Assembly: GCA_023392595.1 (NCBI GenBank)
Contig: JAEVYU010000084.1
Coordinates: forward strand, 1 to 27,371
Direction: 5' to 3'
Length of the DNA: 27,371 bases
From: Bacillota bacterium
Lineage (GTDB): Bacteria; Bacillota; UBA4882; UBA8346
Positions 13,544 to 22,312 of the stretch are shown here, piece after piece. A model generated the notes under the pieces. That model searched no databases. It worked only from the letters and a program-made list of their open reading frames with translations, and was not told where the DNA came from. The position numbers and the translations under genes were made by a program. Within the stretch, counting starts at the first letter, position 1. The number at the start of each line of letters is the position of its first letter.

Positions 13544-15832
13544 CTAAAACATACTATCAAAGTCAGCTTCCGCACCGCTGTTTTTGCGGGTTTCGCTCTT
13601 AACAATAACATTTATTTTGTCTACCAAGTTGTCCCCGTCAAACACATCTGCAGGATATTCTCCTGCTTTTATAATTTCAGTAAGAATATGGTGGTGGTTC
13701 TTGTCCGTTTTCACGGCAGTATAGCATTTGCCTTTGATGATAACTCTTACATTACCGAGTTCTGATTTGCAGAACAATACAAACTCGGCTTTCTTGCGGA
13801 AACTTGCGAAAATGTTGTTGCCGTCCACAAGTTCAACCTTGATGTCGGGGTTAGCGAGCGTCAATTCGATAATAGGAATCACAACTTCTTCCAAAGATGC
13901 ACCGCCGTGAACTTCGACATTGGCAGCACGACTTCCCTTAAATCTACCGTAATCGGCAAGCACTAAATATCCGTTTCCTTCAGTTGCAAAAGGCAAATCA
14001 TATTCAGTCGGCGAGTAATTTGGAGGTCTCTTACAACAACGTCCGCTGTGCTGTCCCCTAGTATCGGTTTCGTATTTTTCCTCTTGCTCTTTTATTACTG
14101 CTAGACGGCTCGCTCCGTGATCGCTGACAATAAGTACCTTCTTGCATTGATGGAAGGCAAGCATAGTGGCTGCTTTCTCCAAAATCTTGCCAAGAACATC
14201 TAATTCTTCGGCAAGATGGAGAGGTAGTTTTTCGTGCTGATAATCATACCCGCCGCTTTCCTCATGCTTCAAGTTGTCGAGTCGTTCGTCCTTTTCTTTT
14301 TGCCCTGTCCAATCAGCAAAAAATCCTTTGTTAATCGTAGTTATTGTGGGCAAGTCAGCCTGCGCAATATGAATGCGGAGCAAAATCCCTTTGTGTTCAC
14401 ATTGCTGTTGGATAAAGCCGAGGAATTCTACACCGAGCGCATCAATCCAGTAAAGAAACGTGTTCTCCGTCTTATCAATAGCGCCGATTATCTCGTTCCG
14501 ACCACGCAAACGTGTAAATATGCGCTTTTTAGCGAGTTCCTCGACTTGTGATAAAAATTCGTCATCTATTACATTCAGAACTTTTTGCCATTTATATCGG
14601 TCGAAATAATTCGTAAACAGCGTGTTTAATTCGTTCCCGACTTTCGGATCGTTAAACGTGTATTTCCAAAGGTAGTCGCTCAACGCTGAATAAGCCAATT
14701 GGATACGTTGCAACACAGTTTGTTTGTCAATATTGGAAAATAGTGCAACAAATTCTTTCCTCTCCACCAAGGTTTGGTCAGTAAGCTTATACACACTTTC
14801 GTCGAGGTTAATCTTGTTTTCTATGACAAACGCAGCAACCTCCGATTCAGTCAATTTCTCAATAAGGGTTTTCCGCTCCTCATAGAATTTATCGAAGCGC
14901 TTATCCGTGTGTTGTATACTAATTATCGCATCAAGAATATTACGTTTGAAATCCGCAAACGAAGTCGTAACCCCCAACACATATCTCAAATATGAGTTTT
15001 CAATTTCGGCTTCTTTAAGTTTTAAGGCAACGAAGAACAGCCAATTCTTATAAGAGTTCCCCTTAATCCACTGAATTAAGTTGTTCTCAGTATTATTGCC
15101 AAATTCTTCAACAACAACACCTATATCACCATTCGCTTTCGTAAGGTCGGCAAGAAACGCAGTCCATTGACTCTCATCTCCACAAGTCTCGTCAAGCGAA
15201 AAAATTGGACAAAAATGCTTAATGCCATCATATGCCGAATTTATTCTGCTTGTCGCAAGAAGCGAATCATCAAATACTATGTTCGATTTCACACTCAAAC
15301 TCACATAGCCGTTTTCAAGTTTAGCAATAAGCGCTTTTATGCCATCTTCAGTAGGCAAATTCAAATTAGCCGGAACGAAAACAATATTAACATTAGTCTC
15401 AGTGCTTTCGGTAAATAAAACTCTACGGCTGTCAAAACGTGTCGGGTCGGCTGATTGTAGTTTGCGGATTATTTCAGACACGCCGCGAAGCAGCAAAACG
15501 ACACGCGCATTGCCAACTTTCATATCCTTAATTTTGGACAGCCTTGTAAAAGCTATATCTTTGCCACAGAGAGCAAGATATTCGCCCAAGCCTAGAACAG
15601 CGATTTTTTTGTCATGGCTTTGACTGTCAATATCGGCAAAATCAAATGTGCCAATTAGATTGTCGAGGTTAGGGCGTTTGTCGGGGTTCCCGCAACAGTC
15701 GCTCACGCTGACAGCCTTAAGTCCTTTTTCAAGCAGAGCCGCCTTAATACTCGTATAATTTTCATCACCAACAACGAGGAAAAAGGGCGAATTAACGCTG
15801 CTATTAGACAGATATTTCTCTATTGCGTCCAC
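13544..15832 (-). CDS. pglZ: PglZ-domain protein (alkaline phosphatase fold), type 4 BREX
   Basis: This 762-aa protein has a C-terminal PglZ domain at about 455-660. Likely metal-site residues are Asp464 in YWIDALGVEF, the Thr-rich LPTITT (494-499), Asp571-His572 in VSDHGASR and His642 in VHGGASLEEVVIPI. The first 440 residues are a helical, charged region I cannot assign, and the last 100 form a beta-rich tail. PglZ is the signature protein of all BREX/Pgl systems; its proteins have the alkaline-phosphatase fold and at least one has been shown to cleave nucleic acid. The GTG start is two bases after the brxC stop, so the two are coupled. It likely forms a complex with BrxC. The substrate here is unknown. 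Confidence 0.9.
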   Translation of the reverse strand: MDAIEKYLSNSSVNSPFFLVVGDENYTSIKAALLEKGLKAVSVSDCCGNPDKRPNLDNLIGTFDFADIDSQSHDKKIAVLGLGEYLALCGKDIAFTRLSKIKDMKVGNARVVLLLRGVSEIIRKLQSADPTRFDSRRVLFTESTETNVNIVFVPANLNLPTEDGIKALIAKLENGYVSLSVKSNIVFDDSLLATSRINSAYDGIKHFCPIFSLDETCGDESQWTAFLADLTKANGDIGVVVEEFGNNTENNLIQWIKGNSYKNWLFFVALKLKEAEIENSYLRYVLGVTTSFADFKRNILDAIISIQHTDKRFDKFYEERKTLIEKLTESEVAAFVIENKINLDESVYKLTDQTLVERKEFVALFSNIDKQTVLQRIQLAYSALSDYLWKYTFNDPKVGNELNTLFTNYFDRYKWQKVLNVIDDEFLSQVEELAKKRIFTRLRGRNEIIGAIDKTENTFLYWIDALGVEFLGFIQQQCEHKGILLRIHIAQADLPTITTINKGFFADWTGQKEKDERLDNLKHEESGGYDYQHEKLPLHLAEELDVLGKILEKAATMLAFHQCKKVLIVSDHGASRLAVIKEQEEKYETDTRGQHSGRCCKRPPNYSPTEYDLPFATEGNGYLVLADYGRFKGSRAANVEVHGGASLEEVVIPIIELTLANPDIKVELVDGNNIFASFRKKAEFVLFCKSELGNVRVIIKGKCYTAVKTDKNHHHILTEIIKAGEYPADVFDGDNLVDKINVIVKSETRKNSGAEADFDSMF

Positions 15833-15834
15833 AC

Positions 15835-18800
15835 CTATTCACCACCTCTTGTTATGATTTCAATGCCTACAGATACATTTTCGGTTACAAGTCTCTTGAT
15901 GTATTCATCGCGTTGCTCAGAGGTCATAGCACCAAGGATAGCTAAGGCACGGTCAGAACCACCCGCATTGTATTCTGCTTCAGCAAGTTTGCGGATAGTT
16001 TCATTAACTTGAGGGTGTGAAAACCAATCATAAGGCTCAATCGTCAAGCGGTCGAGTTTATCCTGCACAACCCCAACATCTGTCAATATTTTGGAATATC
16101 CTCCGATGATATGCTTGCGGAATGCCTCTTTGCATTTAGAATCGTCACTCAAGTCCGCAAAGAATGTCGCAGTTTCAAGAAAAGCCAACGCAGTCTTGAT
16201 TGCGAATTCAGGAGGATTATGCTGGTTAAGCGTTTCAAATACTTTCTTTGAGTTGTCGTAGTCGTTGCCTATGACAAGACATAGAATCGGTATTTTTTGG
16301 TTCCGCGACCACTCTTTCGGGTTGTTTGTACCTGTTTTTTCTTTCCACAACGCAAACAGCTTTGCTTTAAGCTGCCCCTTGCGAAATTCTTCTGCTTTAT
16401 CCTTGACTTTGGCATTGCATTCGCTTGGCGAGAGCGAAATCATTCCAACAGGAAGCTTGCTAATAACCTCGTCAATGTCGTCAGGACTGAAATCTTCAAG
16501 GTATGGAGAATAGACATCAGCGAACACCAACTTTTCATCAGTTAAGAAGGCGGTAAGCCGACTGCTGTTTGCTTGAAGTTCGGCGTGGAACGCTTTCAAC
16601 TGGTCAGGTAGTATCTCATTTTGTGCAAATATTTTCGATAGGAAATCCAACAGCTTTGCCAGTTCCGGGCATTTCACTTTCGCCTGTTCGGAGGAAATGT
16701 GAATGAATTTCAACTTTTCACGCCAGTCGCTAAAACACTTCTGACGTGAATTGGCACTCACTCCGAGAATGTTGTTGCTTTCAAGAACAATCCCATATTC
16801 GGTAAGCAATTTGCGAATTTCGCTTTCGCCCGTGGATTTAATCCACAGGCAGGAACGCTCAATATTAAACAGTTTGCGAATATCATCAATCAGATTTCCT
16901 TCAGCGCCTATAGCCTTTGCAAGGTCGAGGATTTTGCCATCTTCAAACGTTTTGAGGAATTCGAACATTCCTTTTTGGCAATTCTCTTTTGTGATAAGCG
17001 TATGAAGATTGTCACCAAGGTTCGATTTAACTTCGGCGACCTTGCCGATTTCAATCGCAATTTGGTGTGCTTCTTTGCCCTCTTTTTGAACAAGCGTGAT
17101 GTATTTCTCAACAATATCATAAACACCAAAATCATCAACCTCTGAAAGAGCCCATACCGGCAACCCAAGTAAACGCATTTTCGTTTCTACAGCGTGAGCT
17201 GCCTGCCCCGCCGTTGCACAGGAATTTGGTAACACTTCAAGAGCCTTTTCGGTAAGGGCATAGAACGCCATTTCCGCAGAGGTCATCTTAACGATATATG
17301 TGGGCTTATAATTTTTGTTTTTTGAATTCATCGGATCATCAATGAAATTTATATAATTACCGATCATTTCCTTTAACTTCTCAGAGCTCATCGGTTCATG
17401 ACCATTCTGTGAGTCAGCATAACGATATGGTTCGCCGCTATATTCTTTAAGCAAAAAGCCCGTGATAAAAGCTGATAAGTTACAAGGCGCAAAGCCATAA
17501 TCTTCTTCCAACATATCATAAATATCGCAAATAGATACTTGTCCTCCATTTCTAAAGGCTTCTTCAATTTTCTTTTCTATAGCTAACTTTAACTTTGAAA
17601 TAGATAATCCGGGTTCTAAATTCCAATACTTCTCGGTCCCCCAAACAACAGATAAAGGATTGTCTGATTCTTTCGCCGTCACCAAATTTTTCCACATACC
17701 AGTTATGCCAATGTTGGCAATATCTTTTGTAGAAGAACACTTAAAACCGTTTTCACTTATTTTTCCAAAATCAAAAATTGATAGGAATCCCTTTTGAGAA
17801 AAACGTGTGATAACAATGCTTTGCAAAGCGGCAATAACTCCGTTCGCATTTGGATAACGTTCGCCATCTTTATTGGAGTAGGAAGAAACGATAAACGCAC
17901 CTTTTTCGATGCGGTCTTTCCAGTCCGTATCAAGGACTCGCCTTGCCTTGTCGCTGTTGTCTTTCGAGAGCGTTTTATCGTTGCTACTGTAATACATCGA
18001 CATCGCCGCAAACTCCACATACTGTTCAAATGCGTCTGCCCCAAGTGGTGTGGAAAGCGCATCGATAAATATGATATGCTTGTATTCTGGATTTTCCGCA
18101 GCTTCTTTTATAGCTTTACGGAAATTCGGCACTTCCGCATCATCTTTGGCAAAAGCGATAACGGCAAAGAAACGCCAATTGCTCTGCTTGTCGCGGAGCG
18201 CATTTATTGTCTTTGTAAAATCGGGATACGTTACCGCAAGTAACTTCCCATTCGGCGGGTCAACATCAAAACGCAGTTTTAGAGCCGACGTAAGCGGAAG
18301 CACACCCGCAAGACCACCCTCGGTTACGAGTTTAGCGATCGTTGTGCACGTGCGAATCTCATTCTTGTGCTTGTCTATTTTAGTCTGGTCTCCCGCAAGC
18401 GCGGCAGCAGCGTAGACTTCTATACCATTCCCGATAGGTTTCTTATACAGAACTCCGTCCTTAACAAGTTTCTTGGCAATGTTGACGGCAGAGTTGCCCT
18501 CTAACGCATTCACGCCCTCGAACGCAAGCGACAGGTTTTTATCTGTCACGCGGAACAATTCTACCAATCCGCCTGTGCGCTGGTCGATTGCTTGAATGAT
18601 GAGGATGGTCTTCAAAACCGACTTTTCTTTCTCCTGCAAGTTTTGCTGACGCGGGAAAGTGTCGAGGATGGACTGAATGTCGGGTGTGAGATTATTCCTG
18701 CCTTTCTCATAGAAAAAATTCCATAACAAATCAACCGTCAAAAGCGAGCGGTCATCCTCCGGTGTGGTGTTGGCTATAAACCACTGAAACGCCTTAACAT

Positions 18801-20016
18801 CGTCGTTATTGGTCGTTTTGATGAAATCAAACATACTGCGTTGATTCGCCTCAAACGCAGTCGCTATGTACTTCAAAACCATAGCCGCATACGGGTGGAG
18901 CGGCATAATCTTTTTGATGACATCGGGATTGGTAATGCCGGCCGCCTTCATAACAGCGGCACGGGATTCCGGCACCCAACTATTGAGGTCATCCCTGATT
19001 TTATTCCAACTCGTCAAGGCAGATGGGATAACTTCAAGCGCACTGCCGATAAGGTCGAACGCTATGCTGTCAGGCAGGGTTATTTCTGTGGGCTCATACC
19101 TTTGCTGGACGATCTTCCACGCTTGGTCTTCTTTGTTTGTAATGACACTAGAAGTCTGATGGGTTACGATAACAAAATAAAATGATGTACTCTGTACCAG
19201 GCTCACAATCTTTTGGAACTCGTCAAGCGAGTTGCGGTTATTCCTAAAGAACGAGGAAAACTCGTCCCAAACAAGAACGATTTTGATATCATTTTTGGTA
19301 ATTATATCCTTTATCCAGTCAATTAGTCTATCGGTGTTTAGTTCGAACGCAGTTATGCCTCGCTTGTCAGAAAGATAGAAGATGTTCTCCATTAACTCTT
19401 TCAATTCGCCGCCCTTACGAAGGTCTTTCAGAACTTCATCGGCAGTCGATTGGGAGAAACGGCTCGCAAACTCCGGCAATTCCAAATACTCGTCAAAGTG
19501 CTTCTTATTCAGCGTGTCTTCAAGCCACGCAATAACACTTTCTCTTAGCGTGTTCTCGCCTGTATATTCAACTCTTGATTCGACAAGTGCGGCTTTTATG
19601 CTGTCCTGTACCGCAAGGAGCAGGTCGCGAGTACCGTTAATACCACCGCTCGCATAGCGATACGCCGTGACAATACGACGAGACTTATGTCCGATAAATC
19701 TTTCGAGCAGATCTTTATTCGCATTCGTTTGAAGCACGTCAAACCTGTTCCAATAGGCACGAAGTTCAGGCTCTGGCACTTCAAGAATCTTCTTCAAGGC
19801 ATAGCCACATTGGCTCTTTCCCGTGCCATATGCACCGTGAATCCACACAGACCTTTTATCACCCGAAAGCATACGCTCAACGTGGCGTAGAAGCGTGATA
19901 AAGGTTTCATGTGGATATGTATTCGCCCAAGGAGCGCCAGCCCGGATTGCTTCCTCATCGATACAGGGGAAATACTGCTCGTTAATATTGAAATACTCAA
20001 CATACTTATTGGCCAT
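15835..20016 (-). CDS. brxC: BrxC-type large P-loop ATPase, type 4 BREX
   Basis: This 1393-aa protein has an N-terminal P-loop ATPase: Walker A GAYGTGKS at 61-68 and Walker B IVLVWDEF at 246-253, followed by FVIVTHQTSS as a sensor-1-like strand. The remaining 900-plus residues are helical with many charged repeats, as in the BrxC/PglY group of very large ATPases. Those proteins are required for BREX defence and modification and are thought to act with PglZ as a motor or scaffold. The ATG follows AAGGAGG placed within the end of brxP, two bases away. Size, position between brxP and pglZ, and the P-loop make the identification strong. The biochemical role in type 4 is not established. Confidence 0.88.
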   Translation of the reverse strand: MANKYVEYFNINEQYFPCIDEEAIRAGAPWANTYPHETFITLLRHVERMLSGDKRSVWIHGAYGTGKSQCGYALKKILEVPEPELRAYWNRFDVLQTNANKDLLERFIGHKSRRIVTAYRYASGGINGTRDLLLAVQDSIKAALVESRVEYTGENTLRESVIAWLEDTLNKKHFDEYLELPEFASRFSQSTADEVLKDLRKGGELKELMENIFYLSDKRGITAFELNTDRLIDWIKDIITKNDIKIVLVWDEFSSFFRNNRNSLDEFQKIVSLVQSTSFYFVIVTHQTSSVITNKEDQAWKIVQQRYEPTEITLPDSIAFDLIGSALEVIPSALTSWNKIRDDLNSWVPESRAAVMKAAGITNPDVIKKIMPLHPYAAMVLKYIATAFEANQRSMFDFIKTTNNDDVKAFQWFIANTTPEDDRSLLTVDLLWNFFYEKGRNNLTPDIQSILDTFPRQQNLQEKEKSVLKTILIIQAIDQRTGGLVELFRVTDKNLSLAFEGVNALEGNSAVNIAKKLVKDGVLYKKPIGNGIEVYAAAALAGDQTKIDKHKNEIRTCTTIAKLVTEGGLAGVLPLTSALKLRFDVDPPNGKLLAVTYPDFTKTINALRDKQSNWRFFAVIAFAKDDAEVPNFRKAIKEAAENPEYKHIIFIDALSTPLGADAFEQYVEFAAMSMYYSSNDKTLSKDNSDKARRVLDTDWKDRIEKGAFIVSSYSNKDGERYPNANGVIAALQSIVITRFSQKGFLSIFDFGKISENGFKCSSTKDIANIGITGMWKNLVTAKESDNPLSVVWGTEKYWNLEPGLSISKLKLAIEKKIEEAFRNGGQVSICDIYDMLEEDYGFAPCNLSAFITGFLLKEYSGEPYRYADSQNGHEPMSSEKLKEMIGNYINFIDDPMNSKNKNYKPTYIVKMTSAEMAFYALTEKALEVLPNSCATAGQAAHAVETKMRLLGLPVWALSEVDDFGVYDIVEKYITLVQKEGKEAHQIAIEIGKVAEVKSNLGDNLHTLITKENCQKGMFEFLKTFEDGKILDLAKAIGAEGNLIDDIRKLFNIERSCLWIKSTGESEIRKLLTEYGIVLESNNILGVSANSRQKCFSDWREKLKFIHISSEQAKVKCPELAKLLDFLSKIFAQNEILPDQLKAFHAELQANSSRLTAFLTDEKLVFADVYSPYLEDFSPDDIDEVISKLPVGMISLSPSECNAKVKDKAEEFRKGQLKAKLFALWKEKTGTNNPKEWSRNQKIPILCLVIGNDYDNSKKVFETLNQHNPPEFAIKTALAFLETATFFADLSDDSKCKEAFRKHIIGGYSKILTDVGVVQDKLDRLTIEPYDWFSHPQVNETIRKLAEAEYNAGGSDRALAILGAMTSEQRDEYIKRLVTENVSVGIEIITRGGE

Positions 20017-20018
20017 CT

Positions 20019-22310
20019 TCAGTTGCCCTCCTTAAACAGATCAAGGACGTCAGCGGACGTTTTGTCGTCTTTAAGCGAGATTTTATCAAGGTCATTAGTG
20101 AACGTAGCATTGATGAAGTCTGGGTTGCTTGCCGAAAGCCCCAAAAGTATCGGTATCATAGCCTCGCGGTTAAGCCCGAAAATACGTGTGGGCGACACGC
20201 CGTCACGTTCTATGTTATCGGAGAGCAATTCGTTTAGCGTAAACTCCTTATGATCGTTGCACTTCTCGGCAAACTTGTAAATCCCAAAAAGGATAACGCG
20301 AGGGTCAGTAACAGAGCAGCTCGTCCTCGCCATGTTATCACCGTCGACATAGCCGAAGTTCAGCTTCGTCCCCAATGGGGTTTCAACAAGCCGTTTGAAC
20401 GCTTTAGCAACAGACCGTGCCGCCCTGTCTTTCATGTCTTGGGCAAGAAGCATATCCTCAACAGTTTTGCGTTCGTAAACCCGCCCTATGTCGAGATTGA
20501 GGACATACCACCCAATCTGTGGATTCTCAGCAACAAGGTTTATAAGGATAAGACCCATTGCTGTATCACTATTGTATCCGATATTAGCGACTATCTCGGC
20601 AAACGGCGTAAGATGGTTCTTATCTTGAAGGTCTGCATCTCTAAGGAAACGCCGAAAACACTTCATCTGATTCGGACCTAAATCATTGTTCTCAAAGAAA
20701 GCGTCCTTATCATTAAAGAAGTCAGCTATCCACTTAGGCATTGGCGCGTGATCATCAAAGCAGTTAATTGTTTTCATCCTTTTTTCCTCCTGTGGCACTT
20801 TTCGGCTTTCATACATTAGACAGCCACTTTGTAATTTGTGACAGTCACCGCAAAGCAAGCAGCCATCTATTTTAACTTTACCGTTTACAAAAGTTAGTTT
20901 ACCATTTCGGCAATTTGCCTCGCAAACTTTGCAGCCAACACAATACGCAGACTTTCGAAAAACTTGCCTAAATAGCTTCCCAAATGCTGGGCTATTCTTC
21001 ATTGCTGTTTCAGATATTGAAACTGTGTATCCGTCTTTGGTCTTTGTAACTTTATACTTTATCTTACTGTCATCAATTGTCTTAATCCACTCATGCCAGT
21101 CTGATGATGGATTGGTAACAGTTATTGTTATAATGCCGTTTTCTATCTTTTCAGAATATTTTAGCACGTTTCCTGTTATGCCGCGTCCGCTTCGGCGACT
21201 ATCCCAACCGCCACTTGTGATATAGGTCTCAAGATTTTTTTTCCCAACATCCCAATTATTGGACTTCCTAACTATATCAATAAACCAATCAATCTCTTTG
21301 GTATAGTTCTGCCTTCTGATATAATCGCTTGTACCACTCGACATCGGGCAGAACAAGCACCCTGCTCGACCATTGCCTTTTTTATATGCGCTATTAATAA
21401 TAATGCCCCTCGAATATATATATAGCCATACTTCCGCTGAAGTCCATTCCAGAATAGAATTGTGGCTGTGTTGTCCCTTTTGTTTCTTCCCGTAATTCTC
21501 GTATTCGTATTCACTCCGTGCAACGCTTTCCTGTGCACGTACACCAACAAAATCGAGCCCTACATAGTTGTCCTTGCCTGTAATTTGACGAAGCAAAAGC
21601 GTTTGCGGTGTAGATTTATGTACGGAACAGCACCAACGCAGCACCCTTGACGGTGGTGCGAACAAATCCCAACTTTCATTTGGAGATAAATGCGACGCGG
21701 CTCGGTAAAATTTAATACCGTCTTCACGGCATTGCTCTTCGACTTTATCAACAACCTCATAAGTGTCTGGGAATTCCATACCGGTATCGCCGAATACCAC
21801 AACAAAGCTGTCGTGCGGTAAAACACTCTTGACCAAATAAAGCAGAACGCAACTGTCCTTACCACCTGAAAATGCAACATGAAAAAGATCGAGTTCATCC
21901 TTATACTTCTCATAGACGGATAGTATTTTTTTAGCAGTCGTCGCTTCAATCCAACTAAGGATTTCACGGTTTGCCTCGATCATTCCTGCTATATTAATAG
22001 GACGAAGTTTGGCGTTCTTCTGTTCCGGCGTTATGGGCTTGCCATCCTCATCGTTCGGAATTATAATTTCGGGTGCTTGGTAGACGTTGCCTCCGCGCAG
22101 TTGCGCTACAAGTCGCCCATAGTAGAAGTAACGGTTTGCCTCCGCCCACATATAAGGCGTGTCAGACTGTTTATCATAATTCCAATAGTTATCAAAACCC
22201 AAAACATCAAGCTCTGCAGCATAGACAGGGCGGGGTTCTTTTGAAAAACCCGTTGGCGAGGAATTAAGCAATATCCCGCCGGTTTTCTTGTCGTAGGTGT
22301 AAGAGTACAA
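20019..22310 (-). CDS. brxP: BrxP: PAPS/APS-reductase-like protein with Fe-S motifs and DUF4007-like domain
   Basis: This 763-aa protein has three parts. Residues about 140-330 are a PAPS reductase/ATP pyrophosphatase fold: SGGKDS at 148-153, FGDTGMEFPDTY at 173-184 and GVRAQES at 256-262. A Cys-Cys pair (227-228) plus CxxC (318-321) is the spacing used by APS reductases and DndC-like enzymes for a 4Fe-4S cluster. Residues 457-497 carry two ferredoxin-like motifs, CX2CX2CX3C and CX2CX2CX6C. Residues 520-763 resemble DUF4007, a domain known from phosphorothioation loci. The start is TTG, two bases after the preceding gene. In type 4 BREX this gene replaces the methyltransferase, so it may install a sulfur-based or related DNA mark. 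The chemistry is inferred. Confidence 0.85.
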   Translation of the reverse strand: MYSYTYDKKTGGILLNSSPTGFSKEPRPVYAAELDVLGFDNYWNYDKQSDTPYMWAEANRYFYYGRLVAQLRGGNVYQAPEIIIPNDEDGKPITPEQKNAKLRPINIAGMIEANREILSWIEATTAKKILSVYEKYKDELDLFHVAFSGGKDSCVLLYLVKSVLPHDSFVVVFGDTGMEFPDTYEVVDKVEEQCREDGIKFYRAASHLSPNESWDLFAPPSRVLRWCCSVHKSTPQTLLLRQITGKDNYVGLDFVGVRAQESVARSEYEYENYGKKQKGQHSHNSILEWTSAEVWLYIYSRGIIINSAYKKGNGRAGCLFCPMSSGTSDYIRRQNYTKEIDWFIDIVRKSNNWDVGKKNLETYITSGGWDSRRSGRGITGNVLKYSEKIENGIITITVTNPSSDWHEWIKTIDDSKIKYKVTKTKDGYTVSISETAMKNSPAFGKLFRQVFRKSAYCVGCKVCEANCRNGKLTFVNGKVKIDGCLLCGDCHKLQSGCLMYESRKVPQEEKRMKTINCFDDHAPMPKWIADFFNDKDAFFENNDLGPNQMKCFRRFLRDADLQDKNHLTPFAEIVANIGYNSDTAMGLILINLVAENPQIGWYVLNLDIGRVYERKTVEDMLLAQDMKDRAARSVAKAFKRLVETPLGTKLNFGYVDGDNMARTSCSVTDPRVILFGIYKFAEKCNDHKEFTLNELLSDNIERDGVSPTRIFGLNREAMIPILLGLSASNPDFINATFTNDLDKISLKDDKTSADVLDLFKEGN

Positions 22311-22312
22311 CC

